NCBI RefSeq assembly: GCF_002288525.1
Contig: NZ_CP023067.1
Span: 558,001 to 622,000 of the forward strand
Length of the DNA: 64,000 nucleotides
DNA from: Sinorhizobium sojae CCBAU 05684
Lineage (GTDB): Bacteria > Pseudomonadota > Alphaproteobacteria > Rhizobiales > Rhizobiaceae
Direction of reading: 5' to 3'
Under the pieces are notes generated by a model. The model worked only from the letters and a program-made list of their open reading frames with translations. It had not been told where the DNA came from and did no database searches. Made by a program: the position numbers and the translations under genes. The stretch's first letter is position 1. Each line of letters opens with the position of its first letter. Below, piece after piece: positions 52,430-62,368 of the stretch.

Positions 52430-52774
52430 ATGGACAAGTACTTGCTTGACGATTTTCGCGAACAGCTTCTAAGCCGCAAACGCGAACTCTATGGTCGGCT
52501 GGTGAAGATCGAGGAAGATCTCGAGCAGCCGATGAATGCCGACGTGCCGGATCGCGTCACGGAGCGCGAAAACGATGAGGTGCTGGAGGGGCTTGGTCTC
52601 GCCGGCCAGGGAGAGATCCGTGCGATCGATGCGGCGCTCGACCGCATTGCGGCCGGGACGTTCGGCATCTGCGTGCGCTGCGGCGACCCGATTTCACAGG
52701 AAAGGCTGAACGCGGTACCGCATGCGCCTCTCTGCCAGACCTGCGCCGCGGAGGTTTCCTCCCGAACACGCTAA
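52430..52774 (+). CDS. DksA/TraR-family zinc-finger protein
   Basis: A 114-residue short DksA/TraR-type protein. An N-terminal coiled coil (LLDDFREQLLSRKRELYGRLVKIEEDLEQ) and acidic tip precede the zinc finger CVRCGDPISQERLNAVPHAPLCQTC, with four Cys as CxxC...CxxC. Such proteins insert into the RNA polymerase secondary channel and tune the stringent response. Likely cotranscribed with the Usp gene, and so perhaps also under FixK control. Confidence 0.92.
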   Translation: MDKYLLDDFREQLLSRKRELYGRLVKIEEDLEQPMNADVPDRVTERENDEVLEGLGLAGQGEIRAIDAALDRIAAGTFGICVRCGDPISQERLNAVPHAPLCQTCAAEVSSRTR

Positions 52775-53308
52775 TGCAGGTTGCCGACAAGTGTTCAGCG
52801 GTTTTGCGGCAGCGACATGCGTCAGAACAAGGACCTAAAGCCGTCGCGCGAGTAGGTTTGGTGGCGACGCGCTTTCGAGTGGGCGATGCAACCCGCTCCA
52901 GGTTCGGACTTGATCCCCGCCATATCAGGCCGAGGGACCGGCGAGCCGCCGGCCCAGCGCGACATGATTGCTCGCATTGAGCGAATGTTGTCATACGTCT
53001 TAAAAATTGATTCGCCCCGGCTTGAACGGAAGCTTTGCCAGGTAAGGGCTTTATGGCAGGATAGTAGCAGAACGGGCGCTGTCGGTTCGGCGCTCTCCGT
53101 TCTCTGGGCCGCGAATGGTCGCTCGGGATATGTGCGCAGATGCGTGCGTTCATGAGCAGCGGCTTGCTGCACGTCTCCTTGAACCGGAGTCGATCCAAGG
53201 CCAGACATGCAGCAACTCAAAGTGCCGCCGCGACCTTGACGCGTCTGATAAGACGCGCGGCGCTGTAGGTGCCGATTTCGGCTGTGAAACGCGAGGTGGA
53301 GGAGCCCC
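52775..53308. other. intergenic stretch with one dispersed repeat
   Basis: 534 bases between the DksA-like and hemolysin III genes. Apart from the palindromic repeat at 53206-53269 I see no gene; the frames here have no ribosome binding sites. Confidence 0.5.
53206..53269 (-). repeat. dispersed palindrome, copy 4
   Basis: Reverse complement reads CCTACAGCGCCGCGCGTCTT...AGACGCGTCAAGGTCGCGGCGGCACTTTGAGTTGCTGCATG. It keeps the full plan including the CACTTTGA...TGCATG tail. Confidence 0.85.
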
Positions 53309-53971
53309 GTGGATTTCAGTGGCGTCAAATGGGACTACGACCGGGCTGAACTCATTGCCGACGGCATCGTCCACGGTATCGGCCTTTCCGCCGCACTTAT
53401 CGGCGTCACCGCGTTGATTTTCTACGCAACCGTCTGGAGCACATCGGGCCAACTCGCCGCAGCCTGCATCTACGGCATCGGACTGGTTCTCACCCTGTCC
53501 GTCTCGTTCCTCTACAATCTCTATCCGATCAGCCGTACGAAATTGTATCTACGCCGCGTGGACCATTCTGCGATATTCGTGCTGATAGCTGCGACCTATA
53601 CGCCGTTTCTTCAACGCGGATGGGACGATCCTTTCCTCTTTTCGATGCTGGTTGGTATCTGGACGGTCGCCTTTGCGGGTGTCGCCATGAAGTGTCTGCT
53701 TCCGGGGCGCTTCGATCGATTGGCGATCCTGCTCTACCTGGCCATGGGGTGGGGCGGTGTTCTTGCCGCCCGCTCGCTGTTCACGGCCTTGAGCACGACG
53801 ACGCTCGTTCTCATTGTCGTCGGCGGCGTCATCTATTCAGTCGGCATCGTTTTCCATGTTTGGGAGCGGCTGCGGTACCAGAATGCCATCTGGCACGGCT
53901 TTGTCGTTGCGGGATCGGCCGTACACTATTCGGCCGTCGTCACCTGCATCAGCGGTGCCGCGTCGTCCTGA
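53309..53971 (+). CDS. hemolysin III / PAQR-family membrane protein
   Basis: The 220-residue protein has seven predicted helices and the HlyIII/PAQR motifs: the His in ELIADGIVHGIGLSAALIG, LYLRRVDHSAIFVLIAATYTPF with its Asp and His, and FHVWERLRYQNAIWHGFVVAGSAVHYSAV. These Asp/His residues bind zinc in PAQR hydrolases, so a lipid amidase activity is plausible; hemolysis is a historic name. The start is GTG 53309 with GTGGAGGAG upstream. Confidence 0.9.
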   Translation: MDFSGVKWDYDRAELIADGIVHGIGLSAALIGVTALIFYATVWSTSGQLAAACIYGIGLVLTLSVSFLYNLYPISRTKLYLRRVDHSAIFVLIAATYTPFLQRGWDDPFLFSMLVGIWTVAFAGVAMKCLLPGRFDRLAILLYLAMGWGGVLAARSLFTALSTTTLVLIVVGGVIYSVGIVFHVWERLRYQNAIWHGFVVAGSAVHYSAVVTCISGAASS

Positions 53972-54000
53972 GCCGCAGCGGCGTTTCCCCGAATCAAGCG

Positions 54001-54495
54001 TCAATCGGGCGGCTGGCAGAGCTCGGAGGGCCTCAGCGCCGCTGCCATGCGCGAGATGACGCCGTCGAAACTCGTCAGCCTCGACTTGCGGTATTGGAGC
54101 CGAAAATACGCGGCGCTGCCGTCGCAGAGCGCGATGGCCCGTGCATAGAAGACTTCGCGGTTGCGCGCACTGGAGTAACTCGCCCAGGCAGGCGTGATGC
54201 GTGAAAAGAGTATTCTCCAGCGATCGTCTTTCTCGTATCCGATCCGTTCGGCGACGTCGATTTCAAAGTCTCCGCCCGGGGGGTGGGTGCCGAACACGAT
54301 CAAGGTTGCACCGTTGTCGTCGGCGTGAAAGCTCGCGCCGTCGCCTGTGTCGGCTTGCTGCTGCATCTCGAATCCGGGCGGAATCTCGACCGTATAGCCG
54401 AAGCGGGGATTGGCGTAGGGGTGCCAATCGTCTGCCGCGGCCGCGGGCAGGGCAAGCCCCGGCAGGAGAGCGATCGCGAATACGCCGAGGCGCAT
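54001..54495 (-). CDS. secreted hypothetical protein
   Basis: The 164-residue protein has a clear Sec signal peptide (MRLGVFAIALLPGLALPAAAADD). The mature part DDWHPYANPRFGYTVEIPPGFEMQQQADTGDGASF is a pattern common in small periplasmic proteins of rhizobia; there are two cysteines (ALCDGS, ELCQPP). AAGGA precedes ATG 54495; the frame extends upstream without coding character. Function unknown. Confidence 0.8.
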   Translation of the reverse strand: MRLGVFAIALLPGLALPAAAADDWHPYANPRFGYTVEIPPGFEMQQQADTGDGASFHADDNGATLIVFGTHPPGGDFEIDVAERIGYEKDDRWRILFSRITPAWASYSSARNREVFYARAIALCDGSAAYFRLQYRKSRLTSFDGVISRMAAALRPSELCQPPD

Positions 54496-54716
54496 GGGGA
54501 ATATCCTTCTGAGTTCGATCTGCCGTCCTTTATAGCGTCGCGCCTTTCTTCTGGTGCGTAAAGACGCCCTCACGATTTTGAGCTGCAGTACTTGCATGCT
54601 TCGTCGATCCGGGGTCTCTCTCTGCACATCGCGACCGATAGTCGGAGCGGACGCCTTCTGCTGTTCCGGGCGGAACAGCAGAAGCATCACGGTTCCACCT
54701 GTTTTCGCGACGTGTC

Positions 54717-55125
54717 TCAGTCCTCTTCGAAGGTCATTGCCGTGCCGTTGAGACAGTAGCGCAAGCCGGTCGGCGGCGGACCGTCAGGGAAGACATGGCC
54801 GAGATGGGCGTCGCAATCGGCGCAGCGGATTTCCGTTCTCACCATGAAATGCGGACCGGTCGACATGTTCGGCAATCGCATTTTCGTCGACCGGAGCGAA
54901 ATAGCTTGGCCAGCCACAGCCGGAATCGAACTTCGTGTCGGAGCGGAAGAGCGCCCGTCCGCAACAGACGCACCTGTAGGTTCCCTGTTGCTTGTTGTTG
55001 AGGAATGGCCCGGTGAAAGGGCGTTCAGTGCCCTGCTCGCGCGTGATGCGGTACTGCTCGGGCGTCAAGAGTGCCCGCCACTCCTCGTCCGCTTTCTGCA
55101 CTTTCCGCGTTTCGGCATCGGCCAT
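54717..55125 (-). pseudogene. msrB: peptide methionine-R-sulfoxide reductase, frameshifted
   Basis: MsrB reduces methionine-R-sulfoxide with thioredoxin. The minus strand encodes an N-terminal part ([41 protein letters not shown]) with the first zinc pair ([11 protein letters not shown]) and [24 protein letters not shown]. The frame then breaks at about 54851-54855, and [36 protein letters not shown], with the second zinc pair and the C-terminal active site, follows in another frame. One extra base, probably a G, explains it. GGAGG precedes ATG 55125. Without the shift it is a 135-residue MsrB. Confidence 0.88.
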
Positions 55126-55382
55126 CGTCAAAACCTCCGTGGATTGCCGCGATACTATAGGATGCCGAGTGGCCGCCACAAAAACTGGGTCGTGGTTGAA
55201 TATCGCCGCTGCCCTTCGCCGGAATATGGGGAACGAAAGGCGATCCTGTTGCAGCTTTACACAACATTACCCTCCCTTCGCTTCCTTTGCGGCCGATTTC
55301 TCTTGAGGCGAGCCGACTCATCTTCTATGTCCGGTAGCCAAACTGACCGGAGAACGAAGCAGCGACGGAGGATGGCAAGGCG

Positions 55383-57758
55383 ATGGACATCGCGGCCCTG
55401 ACATTTCTGGCCCTCGGTCTTCCCTTCATCGCGGCGATCATCGCGCCGGTGTTGGCGCGTCTGCTCGGCCACAACGCCGCGTGGGTCCTGGCGCTCGCCC
55501 CGGCAGCGGTTTTTGCGCATTTCCTGACCTTCGTCCCGGAAGTCGCAAATGGCGAAGTCGTCACCGGCGGCTATGCCTGGATACCGTCTTTCAATGTCAG
55601 TTTCTCGTGGCTGGTGGACGGACTGTCGCTGACTTTCCTGCTGCTGATTTCGGGGATTGGGGCGTTGATCGTGCTCTATTCCGGCGGCTATCTGAAGGGC
55701 CATCCCCACCAGGGCCGCTTCTTTTCCTTCATCCTGATGTTCATGGGATCGATGCAGGGTCTCGTCGCATCGGACAGTTTCCTGATGCTGTTCGTGTTCT
55801 GGGAGCTGACGTCGATCACGTCCTTCTTGTTGATCGGCTTCGATCATGGCCGCGAGGCGGCGCGCCGCGCCGCGCTTCAGGCTCTGGTCGTGACCGGGGG
55901 CGGCGGGCTGCTGCTGCTTGCAGGGCTGCTCATACTGTGGAACGTCAGCGGCGTTACCCAGATGTCGCTGCTCCTCTCCTTCGGCGCCGAGCTCAAGCAA
56001 AGCCCATTCTATCTGGCGGCGCTTCTTCTCGTGCTTGGCGGCGCCTTCACCAAATCGGCACAGTTTCCGTTTCACTTCTGGCTGCCGAACGCCATGGAGG
56101 CGCCGACGCCCGTTTCGGCCTATCTGCATTCGGCGACGATGGTGAAGGCTGGCGTTTATCTGTTGATGCGGCTCAATCCGGTTCTCGGCGGAACGCCGGA
56201 ATGGCAGGTGATCTTGCCGCTTTTCGGCGCCACCACGCTGGTCGCGGGCGCTTTGCTCGCCGTGCGCCAGACGGATCTGAAGCTGATGCTCGCCTATACG
56301 ACCATGTCGTCTCTGGGCCTCCTGGTCATGCTGACGGGTCTCGGTTTGCCGCACGCGATCGAGGCGGCGACTCTCTATCTGGTGGCGCACGCCCTGTTCA
56401 AGGGCGCCCTGTTCATGGTGGCCGGCATTATCGACCATGAGACCGGAACGCGCCATCTCACGCGGCTCGGCGGCCTTCGGTCGGCAATGCCGCTGACCTT
56501 CGCGATCGCGCTCGCTGCAGCGATCTCCATGGGAGGGCTGCCGCCCTTCTTCGGCTTTCTCGCGAAGGAGGAGATCTATGCGGCGCTGTCCGCCTTCGAG
56601 CTTCGCTCCGTCGCCTTTGCGGCGCTTACCATCCTCGGCAACGCGCTCATGTTCGCGGTTGCCTTCGCGATCGCGCTGATGCCGTTCCTGGGCCCAAAGG
56701 TCAGCACCCCGAAGCATGCCCACGAAGCGCCCGTACTTCTCTGGCTTGGGCCGGGCGTCCTCGCTCTGAGTGGGCTGTCGATTGCGCTGATGTCCGGCCT
56801 TGCACATCGAATGGTTTCTTCGCCGATGGCCTCGGCGATTGCCGGAAAGCCGACGCCCGTGGAGATCTCGCTCGTGCCGCATATCGGCGTGCCGCTCCTT
56901 CTTTCCGGCATTACGGTCGCCGCGGGTATCGCCTTTTACCTCAACCTCGTTCGGCTGCGGGGGGCAATGGCAACGGTTCTCGCCGATATCGGCTGGGGCC
57001 CGGACCGGGGCTTCGACCAGTTCATGCGCGGTCTGGTGCGCTCCGCCGTGATCGTTACCCGGCGGGTGCAGGGCGGTCGGCTCGACGTCTACATGACCCT
57101 GACCTTCCTGCTGGTCGCCTTCGTGCTTCTGGCCATTCCCTTCCTCTACGGCGAATTTCCGCGTGCGCCTTTCTTCGCCGCAGATGTTCCCCTGCACGAG
57201 CTTGCGATCATGACGATCGCCGTTGCCGGGCTCGTCGCGATCATGATTGCGCCGGACCGGCTGACCGCTATCGTTTCGCTCGGCATACAGGGTTTCGCCG
57301 TCGCCATGATCTTCCTGCTCTATGGCGCGCCGGATCTCTCCTTCACCCAGTTTATGATCGAGACCCTTTCTGTCGTCGTTCTCGCCCTGGTCATGACCCG
57401 GCTTCAGCTGTCACCGTCGGACCATAGGCCATGGCGCGAGAAAGTGCCTGACTTTGCGCTCGCGCTTGCCTGCGGCACTGGCTTCGCCCTTCTCCTGCTA
57501 CGCGTTACGGGCGTTCCCTTCGATGCGAGCCTGACAGCCTTCTTCAACGAATATTCGAAGGCGATCGCGCATGGGGCGAATGTCGTCAATGTCATCATCG
57601 TCGATTTCCGCGGCACCGATACGCTCGGCGAAATCACAGTCGTGATGATTGCCGGCCTGTCCATTCTTGGGCTCGTGCGGCTGAGAGCCGGTGCGCTCAA
57701 ACGGCCCGTCGTCGCCGCGGTCCTCGTCGAAGAAGAGGATGCGGAGGAACGGGTATGA
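55383..57758 (+). CDS. mrpA: Mrp antiporter subunit A
   Basis: A 791-residue polytopic protein, the largest subunit of the Mrp/Pha cation/proton antiporter and related to complex I NuoL. The proton channel carries the helix-5 Glu ([20 protein letters not shown]) and the Lys region [36 protein letters not shown]. The C-terminal domain (about 600-780) matches the MbhD/MbhE-like extension. S. meliloti has two such systems, one a K+ antiporter needed for nodule invasion (pha1); I cannot tell which this is. First of seven genes; its stop overlaps mrpB by 4 bases. Confidence 0.95.
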   Translation: MDIAALTFLALGLPFIAAIIAPVLARLLGHNAAWVLALAPAAVFAHFLTFVPEVANGEVVTGGYAWIPSFNVSFSWLVDGLSLTFLLLISGIGALIVLYSGGYLKGHPHQGRFFSFILMFMGSMQGLVASDSFLMLFVFWELTSITSFLLIGFDHGREAARRAALQALVVTGGGGLLLLAGLLILWNVSGVTQMSLLLSFGAELKQSPFYLAALLLVLGGAFTKSAQFPFHFWLPNAMEAPTPVSAYLHSATMVKAGVYLLMRLNPVLGGTPEWQVILPLFGATTLVAGALLAVRQTDLKLMLAYTTMSSLGLLVMLTGLGLPHAIEAATLYLVAHALFKGALFMVAGIIDHETGTRHLTRLGGLRSAMPLTFAIALAAAISMGGLPPFFGFLAKEEIYAALSAFELRSVAFAALTILGNALMFAVAFAIALMPFLGPKVSTPKHAHEAPVLLWLGPGVLALSGLSIALMSGLAHRMVSSPMASAIAGKPTPVEISLVPHIGVPLLLSGITVAAGIAFYLNLVRLRGAMATVLADIGWGPDRGFDQFMRGLVRSAVIVTRRVQGGRLDVYMTLTFLLVAFVLLAIPFLYGEFPRAPFFAADVPLHELAIMTIAVAGLVAIMIAPDRLTAIVSLGIQGFAVAMIFLLYGAPDLSFTQFMIETLSVVVLALVMTRLQLSPSDHRPWREKVPDFALALACGTGFALLLLRVTGVPFDASLTAFFNEYSKAIAHGANVVNVIIVDFRGTDTLGEITVVMIAGLSILGLVRLRAGALKRPVVAAVLVEEEDAEERV

Positions 57759-58174
57759 GGTCGGTGATCTTCCGCACGATGGCGCCGTTCCTGGCGAGCC
57801 TCATGATGCTTTTTTCCGTCTTTGTCTTGCTGCGCGGCCATAATGAACCGGGCGGCGGCTTCATCGGCGGGCTCATCGCCGTTTCTGCGCTCGCGATCTA
57901 CGGTATCGCCCACGGCGTCCAGACGGTGCGGCGCGCCATCTACTTTCATCCGATGGCGATCGCTGGCGCCGGTCTTTTTGTCGCGACGATTGCCGGTATC
58001 GTGTCCGTGGCCGCGGGCGTCCCTTTCATGACCGGACTGTGGGTTTACCCGTCCTTACTCGGCGTGGAGGTCCCGCTTTCCACGGTCATTCTGTTCGACA
58101 CCGGCGTCTATCTGGTGGTCGTCGGCGCCATCAGCTCGGTCGCGTTGTCGCTCGAAGAACGGGGAGGGGAGTGA
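57755..58174 (+). CDS. mrpB: Mrp antiporter subunit B
   Basis: A 139-residue membrane protein with four predicted helices. It has the MrpB signature [37 protein letters not shown] ([12 protein letters not shown] is diagnostic) and [24 protein letters not shown]. Required for antiporter assembly. Overlaps mrpA by 4 bases and mrpC by one (TGATG), so it is translated in coupling. Confidence 0.95.
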   Translation: MRSVIFRTMAPFLASLMMLFSVFVLLRGHNEPGGGFIGGLIAVSALAIYGIAHGVQTVRRAIYFHPMAIAGAGLFVATIAGIVSVAAGVPFMTGLWVYPSLLGVEVPLSTVILFDTGVYLVVVGAISSVALSLEERGGE

Positions 58175-58551
58175 TGGAGGCCTGGTTTGCCCTGCTGGTC
58201 GGCATCTTTTTCACCGTTGCCGTCTACCTGATGCTTTCGAAGTTCATCATCCGCGTGCTTCTTGGCGTCGCGGTTCTCGGAAACGCCGTCAATCTGCTGA
58301 TTTTCACCGGCGGCCGTCTGACGCGCGAGGTGCCACCCGTCATTGCCGGTGATGCCGAAGTGCTGGCCGGACCCGCCGCGAATGCCTTGCCGCAGGCGCT
58401 GATCCTGACGGCCATCGTCATTTCCTTTTCCTTCTTCGCCTTCCTGCTCGTTCTTTCCTGGCGTGCCTACGACGATCTCAAGACCGACAATACGGATGAG
58501 ATGCGCGTTGCCGAGCCGGTGAACGAGCCGGCGCCGCCGCTGGGGTATTGA
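58174..58551 (+). CDS. mrpC: Mrp antiporter subunit C (NuoK-like)
   Basis: The 125-residue protein resembles complex I NuoK. It has three helices; RVLLGVAVLGNAVNLLIFTGGRL carries the conserved Asn and Gly, and DPLPQALILTAIVI-type sequence (here NALPQALILTAIVISFSFFAF) follows. The start overlaps the mrpB stop by one base. The C-terminal 25 residues are cytosolic and acidic. Confidence 0.94.
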   Translation: MEAWFALLVGIFFTVAVYLMLSKFIIRVLLGVAVLGNAVNLLIFTGGRLTREVPPVIAGDAEVLAGPAANALPQALILTAIVISFSFFAFLLVLSWRAYDDLKTDNTDEMRVAEPVNEPAPPLGY

Positions 58552-58558
58552 CTGCGAC

Positions 58559-60118
58559 ATGGCTGCTTCGACCTCTCCCCCCGTAGACCTTTCCGCCGCG
58601 CTGGTCCTTGCGCCACCGACTGCAGCCGAGTGGCTGGTGGTCCTGCCCGTCGCCTGGTGCCTGACCTTTGGCGCGCTCCTTGTGATGATGCGTCGCAGTA
58701 TCCGCCTTCATCCGACGATCACCATCGTCGGGCTGGCAGGGCTGGTGGGCATCGACGCGCTGCTCCTCCTCGAGATCATCCGGAACGGCCCCATGACCAT
58801 GGTTATGGGGCGCTGGCTGCCGCCCTTCGGCATTGCTTTCACGGCCGACCTGACGGGCGCGCTTTTTGCGTTCGTCGCCGCTCTGGTCGCACTAGCCGCC
58901 GGCATCTTCTCTATCGCCGATATCAACGACAGCGGCCGGCGCTACGGCTTCTACCCGTTGCTGCTGGTGCTGATGGCGGGCGTCTCGGGAGCCTTTTTGA
59001 CTGGGGACATCTTCAACCTCTATGTCTGGTTCGAAGTTCTGCTGATTTCCTCCTTCGGCCTTCTCGTCCTCGGTTCAGAACATGAGCAGATCGACGGAAC
59101 GGTGAAATACGGCTTCCTCAATCTCGTCGCGACGACGCTGTTCCTGGTTGCAACCGGCTATCTCTATGCAGTGTTCGGCACTCTCAACATGGCCGATATT
59201 GCGCGCAAGGCGGAGGGGCTGCGCAGCAACGCTCCGTTGATGACGCTGGCGGGGCTCTATACGCTGGCTTTCGGCATGAAGGCGGCGGCATTCCCCGTCA
59301 ATTTCTGGCTTCCCGCCTCCTATCACACGCCGCGCGTCGTCGTATCGGCGCTCTTCGCAGGCCTGCTTACAAAGGTCGGCATCTACGCGCTGATCCGCGT
59401 CATGGTCATGCTGTTCCCGGTCGAACGGGAGGAACTGAGCTTCGTACTTGCCATAGCCGGCTCATTGACGATGATCGTCGGCGTTCTCGGGGCGCTCGCC
59501 CAGTCTGATTTCCGCCGCCTGCTCGGCTTTCTCATCATCTCGGGCATCGGTTCGATCCTCGCCGGCATTGCCGTCGGCGGCCCAGGCGGCATCGGCGGCG
59601 CCATCTTCTACGCCCTGCATTCGATGCTCGTCATGACCGCGCTCTACTTTGCATCCGGCATCGCCATGCGTCTCGGTGCTAGTGCCTCGATCGTCACGCT
59701 CGCCGGTCTTTATCGCCGCCATGTCGGGTTTGCTGCACTCAGCCTGATGCTGTGCTTCGCCGTCTCCGGGCTGCCGCCCTTCTCCGGCTTCTGGCCGAAG
59801 GTCATGCTGGTGAAGGCGGCGCTCGATATCGGCGCCTGGTGGCTCGCGGCAGTCCTGCTCCTTGCCGGCTTCCTCACCACAATCGCCACCGGTCGTCTCT
59901 TCCTGCTGGCCTATTGGCGCGACGGAGCCGTAGCGATCGGCGAGACGCCGCCGCTGCCCGCAACGACGCTGGCACCGCTTGCTGCCCTCACTCTGCTGAC
60001 TTTGGTGCTCGGTCTTTATCCTGAGCCGCTGCTTGCGACGATTCAGGATGCGGCGGCGGGGCTTGCCGATCCGTCCGCCTACGGGGAATCGGTCTTTCCG
60101 GGAGGGTGGCCGCAATGA
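58559..60118 (+). CDS. mrpD: Mrp antiporter subunit D (NuoM/N-like)
   Basis: A 519-residue polytopic protein homologous to NuoM/NuoN. The channel Glu is in YVWFEVLLISSFGLLVLG and the Lys region is FGMKAAAFPVNFWLPASYHTPRVVVSALFAGLLTKVG. Helices span nearly the whole protein. It starts 7 bases after the mrpC stop and its own stop overlaps mrpE (ATGA). Confidence 0.96.
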   Translation: MAASTSPPVDLSAALVLAPPTAAEWLVVLPVAWCLTFGALLVMMRRSIRLHPTITIVGLAGLVGIDALLLLEIIRNGPMTMVMGRWLPPFGIAFTADLTGALFAFVAALVALAAGIFSIADINDSGRRYGFYPLLLVLMAGVSGAFLTGDIFNLYVWFEVLLISSFGLLVLGSEHEQIDGTVKYGFLNLVATTLFLVATGYLYAVFGTLNMADIARKAEGLRSNAPLMTLAGLYTLAFGMKAAAFPVNFWLPASYHTPRVVVSALFAGLLTKVGIYALIRVMVMLFPVEREELSFVLAIAGSLTMIVGVLGALAQSDFRRLLGFLIISGIGSILAGIAVGGPGGIGGAIFYALHSMLVMTALYFASGIAMRLGASASIVTLAGLYRRHVGFAALSLMLCFAVSGLPPFSGFWPKVMLVKAALDIGAWWLAAVLLLAGFLTTIATGRLFLLAYWRDGAVAIGETPPLPATTLAPLAALTLLTLVLGLYPEPLLATIQDAAAGLADPSAYGESVFPGGWPQ

Positions 60119-60591
60119 AGTTCCTGGCGATCAACCTGATCCTGACGGTCATCTGGGGCGCCATCAGCGCCAGTTTCACGCTTGCCAATCTCCTGCTCGG
60201 CTTTGCGGTGGGGGCATTGTCGCTCTGGCTGATTCGCCGTGAGCTGCAGCCCGTCACCTATCCGATCAGGCCCTTGCGGCTGGCGCTACTCCTTGCCCTG
60301 TTCTTCAAGGAACTCGCCGTGTCCGCGACCAAGGTCGCAATCCTGGTGACGCGCAAGAAGATGGCACTTAAGCCCGGCATTTTCGCCTATCCGCTCACGT
60401 TGAGGAGCGATTTCGAGATTTCCCTGCTCGCCAATCTCATCACACTTACGCCCGGCACGCTGTCCGTGGATGTCTCCGAGGACCGCAAGACGCTTTATGT
60501 CCATGCATTGGATTGCGCCGATCCGGGTGCGTTGCGACAGGATATTTCGCGCGGCTTCGAACGGCGCATTCGGGAGGCTTTCGAACGATGA
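60115..60591 (+). CDS. mrpE: Mrp antiporter subunit E
   Basis: The 158-residue protein has two or three N-terminal helices ([35 protein letters not shown]) and a cytosolic domain with [29 protein letters not shown], the MrpE hallmark. ATG overlaps the mrpD stop by 4 bases; its stop overlaps mrpF by 4. Confidence 0.95.
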   Translation: MKFLAINLILTVIWGAISASFTLANLLLGFAVGALSLWLIRRELQPVTYPIRPLRLALLLALFFKELAVSATKVAILVTRKKMALKPGIFAYPLTLRSDFEISLLANLITLTPGTLSVDVSEDRKTLYVHALDCADPGALRQDISRGFERRIREAFER

Positions 60592-60974
60592 TCTCCGATT
60601 GGATCTTGAAAGCCGCCACCAGCCTTTCCTTGGCCCTCCTGTCTGTTGCCCTGCTCGTGACGCTCGTGCGCATCGTCCGCGGACCGACGCTGCCGGACCG
60701 GGTACTTGGTCTCGACATGCTGGTGGCGATTGCCATCGGCTTCATCGCGGTGATCGCCATCAAGACTGGTTTCAGCCTCTATATAGATATCGCGATCGCC
60801 CTTGGACTTGTCGGCTTCCTGGCGACCATCGCGCTGGCACGTTTCGTCCTGACGCGCGGACTCGCGCCGGAGCGCGCCCCCAGGGTGGCGGCGACGACAG
60901 GGGGCGCAAAACCAGCTCCGAAGCAGATAAAAACAGGACGGCCGAACCGCCGCAAACGCAAGGGAGGGCGCTGA
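60588..60974 (+). CDS. mrpF: Mrp antiporter subunit F
   Basis: A 128-residue protein with three helices; [28 protein letters not shown] has the MrpF motif [12 protein letters not shown] with its conserved Asp. The tail of about 30 residues is unusually basic ([21 protein letters not shown]), which standard MrpF lacks. Overlaps mrpE by 4 bases and mrpG by one. Confidence 0.94.
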   Translation: MISDWILKAATSLSLALLSVALLVTLVRIVRGPTLPDRVLGLDMLVAIAIGFIAVIAIKTGFSLYIDIAIALGLVGFLATIALARFVLTRGLAPERAPRVAATTGGAKPAPKQIKTGRPNRRKRKGGR

Positions 60975-61333
60975 TGGGCGGACAGATCGACGCCATAGTC
61001 TCACTTCTTGTCGCACTCATCATGGTCGTGGGGGCCGGGTTTTCCCTGCTGGCCGCCCTCGGCATAATCCGGTTTCCCGATCTGTACACCCGCATGCATT
61101 CGGCGTCGAAGGCGGGAACCGTCGGTTCCGGCCTGCTGCTTTTCGCCGCCGGCGTGCATTCGCTCGACCCCGCGATCTTGGCGCGTGCGCTTGCAGCCTT
61201 CGTCTTCTTCGTGCTGACGGCGCCGATCTCGGCCCATCTACTGGCGAAGGCCGCGCATCAGGCAGGTTACAGGATGTCGAGACTGTCGGTGATAGATCAG
61301 ATGCCGGAAAAGGAAGAGGCGCGGGGCCAGTGA
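60974..61333 (+). CDS. mrpG: Mrp antiporter subunit G
   Basis: A 119-residue protein with three helices; [36 protein letters not shown] is the MrpG signature (GxxRFPDxYTRMHAATK). [22 protein letters not shown] completes it. Last of the operon; the start overlaps mrpF by one base. No terminator is evident before the 403-base gap to mucR. Confidence 0.95.
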   Translation: MGGQIDAIVSLLVALIMVVGAGFSLLAALGIIRFPDLYTRMHSASKAGTVGSGLLLFAAGVHSLDPAILARALAAFVFFVLTAPISAHLLAKAAHQAGYRMSRLSVIDQMPEKEEARGQ

Positions 61334-61736
61334 GGCCGCCGTTTCTGACTCTTTATTTCCAAGCAATTGCGTGCGCTACGGCCAAATTAGTGGTTTTGAA
61401 TAGATTTGCTGGCCGTGGATGAAAATTATGTTTTGACATTTCCTAGATCAGTGTTAATCCACTAAATGAAAAGTGTCGTCGTGACAATTACTTTGAACTG
61501 AAATTCCAGCTTGGGTTGTGATTCTTCCCTGTTGCTTTGAGGCGCCGCCCAGCTCGTCACCTTGGTGACAGTTTCCCATCGCGACTCGGGCCCCGATGTT
61601 GCGGTGGAGCCCCGCTCCCCCGTAATGTCCGTCCAGTCAGTTCCAAGAGGCAAGTGAGTTCGGCGGCATTTTCTAGCATGTTTCCTCCTGAAACGTCGTT
61701 TCGGGATATGTTGCTGAGTTCCGATAGGAGAAGAAG
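61334..61736 (+). other. mucR leader and promoter region
   Basis: 403 bases, AT-rich for this genome between about 61375 and 61500 (T-A rich tracts such as GAAAATTATGTTTTGACATT), which fits the AT-rich sites bound by Ros/MucR proteins, known to repress their own genes. A GAAACG/CGTTTC hairpin lies at about 61690, and a 20-codon upstream ORF (61678-61740) overlaps the mucR start by ATGA but has no ribosome binding site. Confidence 0.5.
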
Positions 61737-62168
61737 ATGACAGAAACCACGCTCGGTGCGAGCAACGAACTCTTGGTAGAGCTGACGGCGGAAATTGTAG
61801 CCGCCTATGTCAGCAACCACGTGGTTCCGGTTGCCGAGCTTTCGACGCTTATCGCCGACGTTCATTCGGCGCTCAACAATACCACCGCACCTGCGCCGGT
61901 GGTTGCTCCCGTTGAGAAGCCGAAGCCGGCGGTCTCGGTCCGCAAGTCGGTGCAGGACGATCAGATCACCTGCCTCGAATGCGGCGGCACCTTCAAATCG
62001 CTGAAGCGCCACCTGATGACCCACCACAATCTGTCGCCGGAAGAATATCGCGAAAAGTGGGATCTGCCCGCGGACTACCCGATGGTCGCGCCCGCTTACG
62101 CGGAAGCCCGCTCGCGTCTGGCCAAGGAGATGGGCCTCGGCCAGCGTCGCAAGCGTCGCGGCAAGTAA
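61737..62168 (+). CDS. mucR: Ros/MucR-family zinc-finger regulator
   Basis: The 143-residue regulator controls exopolysaccharide and motility genes in rhizobia. A C2H2-type zinc finger, [47 protein letters not shown], occupies residues about 78-125, preceded by an Ala/Pro linker and an N-terminal oligomerisation region ([20 protein letters not shown]). The C-terminus is basic (RRKRRGK). AGGAGAAGAAG gives the ribosome binding site. A terminator follows. MucR acts on many promoters via AT-rich DNA and represses itself. Confidence 0.96.
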   Translation: MTETTLGASNELLVELTAEIVAAYVSNHVVPVAELSTLIADVHSALNNTTAPAPVVAPVEKPKPAVSVRKSVQDDQITCLECGGTFKSLKRHLMTHHNLSPEEYREKWDLPADYPMVAPAYAEARSRLAKEMGLGQRRKRRGK

Positions 62169-62234
62169 GTGCGTTATCGCATCGGCGGCAATCGCTGCCG
62201 GCGATCCCGTGAAGCTTGTTTTTGCAAGTTCAGG

Positions 62235-62263
62235 GCCGGGCTGCTTCAGTCCGGCTTTTTGTT
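62235..62263 (+). terminator. Rho-independent terminator of mucR
   Basis: GCCGGG-CTGCTTCAG-TCCGGC then TTTTTGTTT, 67 bases past the mucR stop. Confidence 0.85.
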
Positions 62264-62325
62264 TACAGCGCTGCGTGTCTTATCAGACGCACAAAGCTCG
62301 CTGTGGCACTTTGAATTACTGCATG
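62264..62325 (+). repeat. dispersed palindrome, copy 5
   Basis: TACAGCGCTGCGTGTCTT...AGACGCACAAAGCTCGCTGTGGCACTTTGAATTACTGCATG, directly after the mucR terminator, with the full hairpin and CACTTTGAATTACTGCATG tail. Confidence 0.85.
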
Positions 62326-62368
62326 TCCCTGTCCTTAAAATCGAGGTCGGCTTAAGGGAGACATGCAT

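Noticed and set aside
55257-57197. 646-codon minus-strand frame
   Set aside because: Antisense to mrpA; low-complexity Arg/Glu/Gln sequence.
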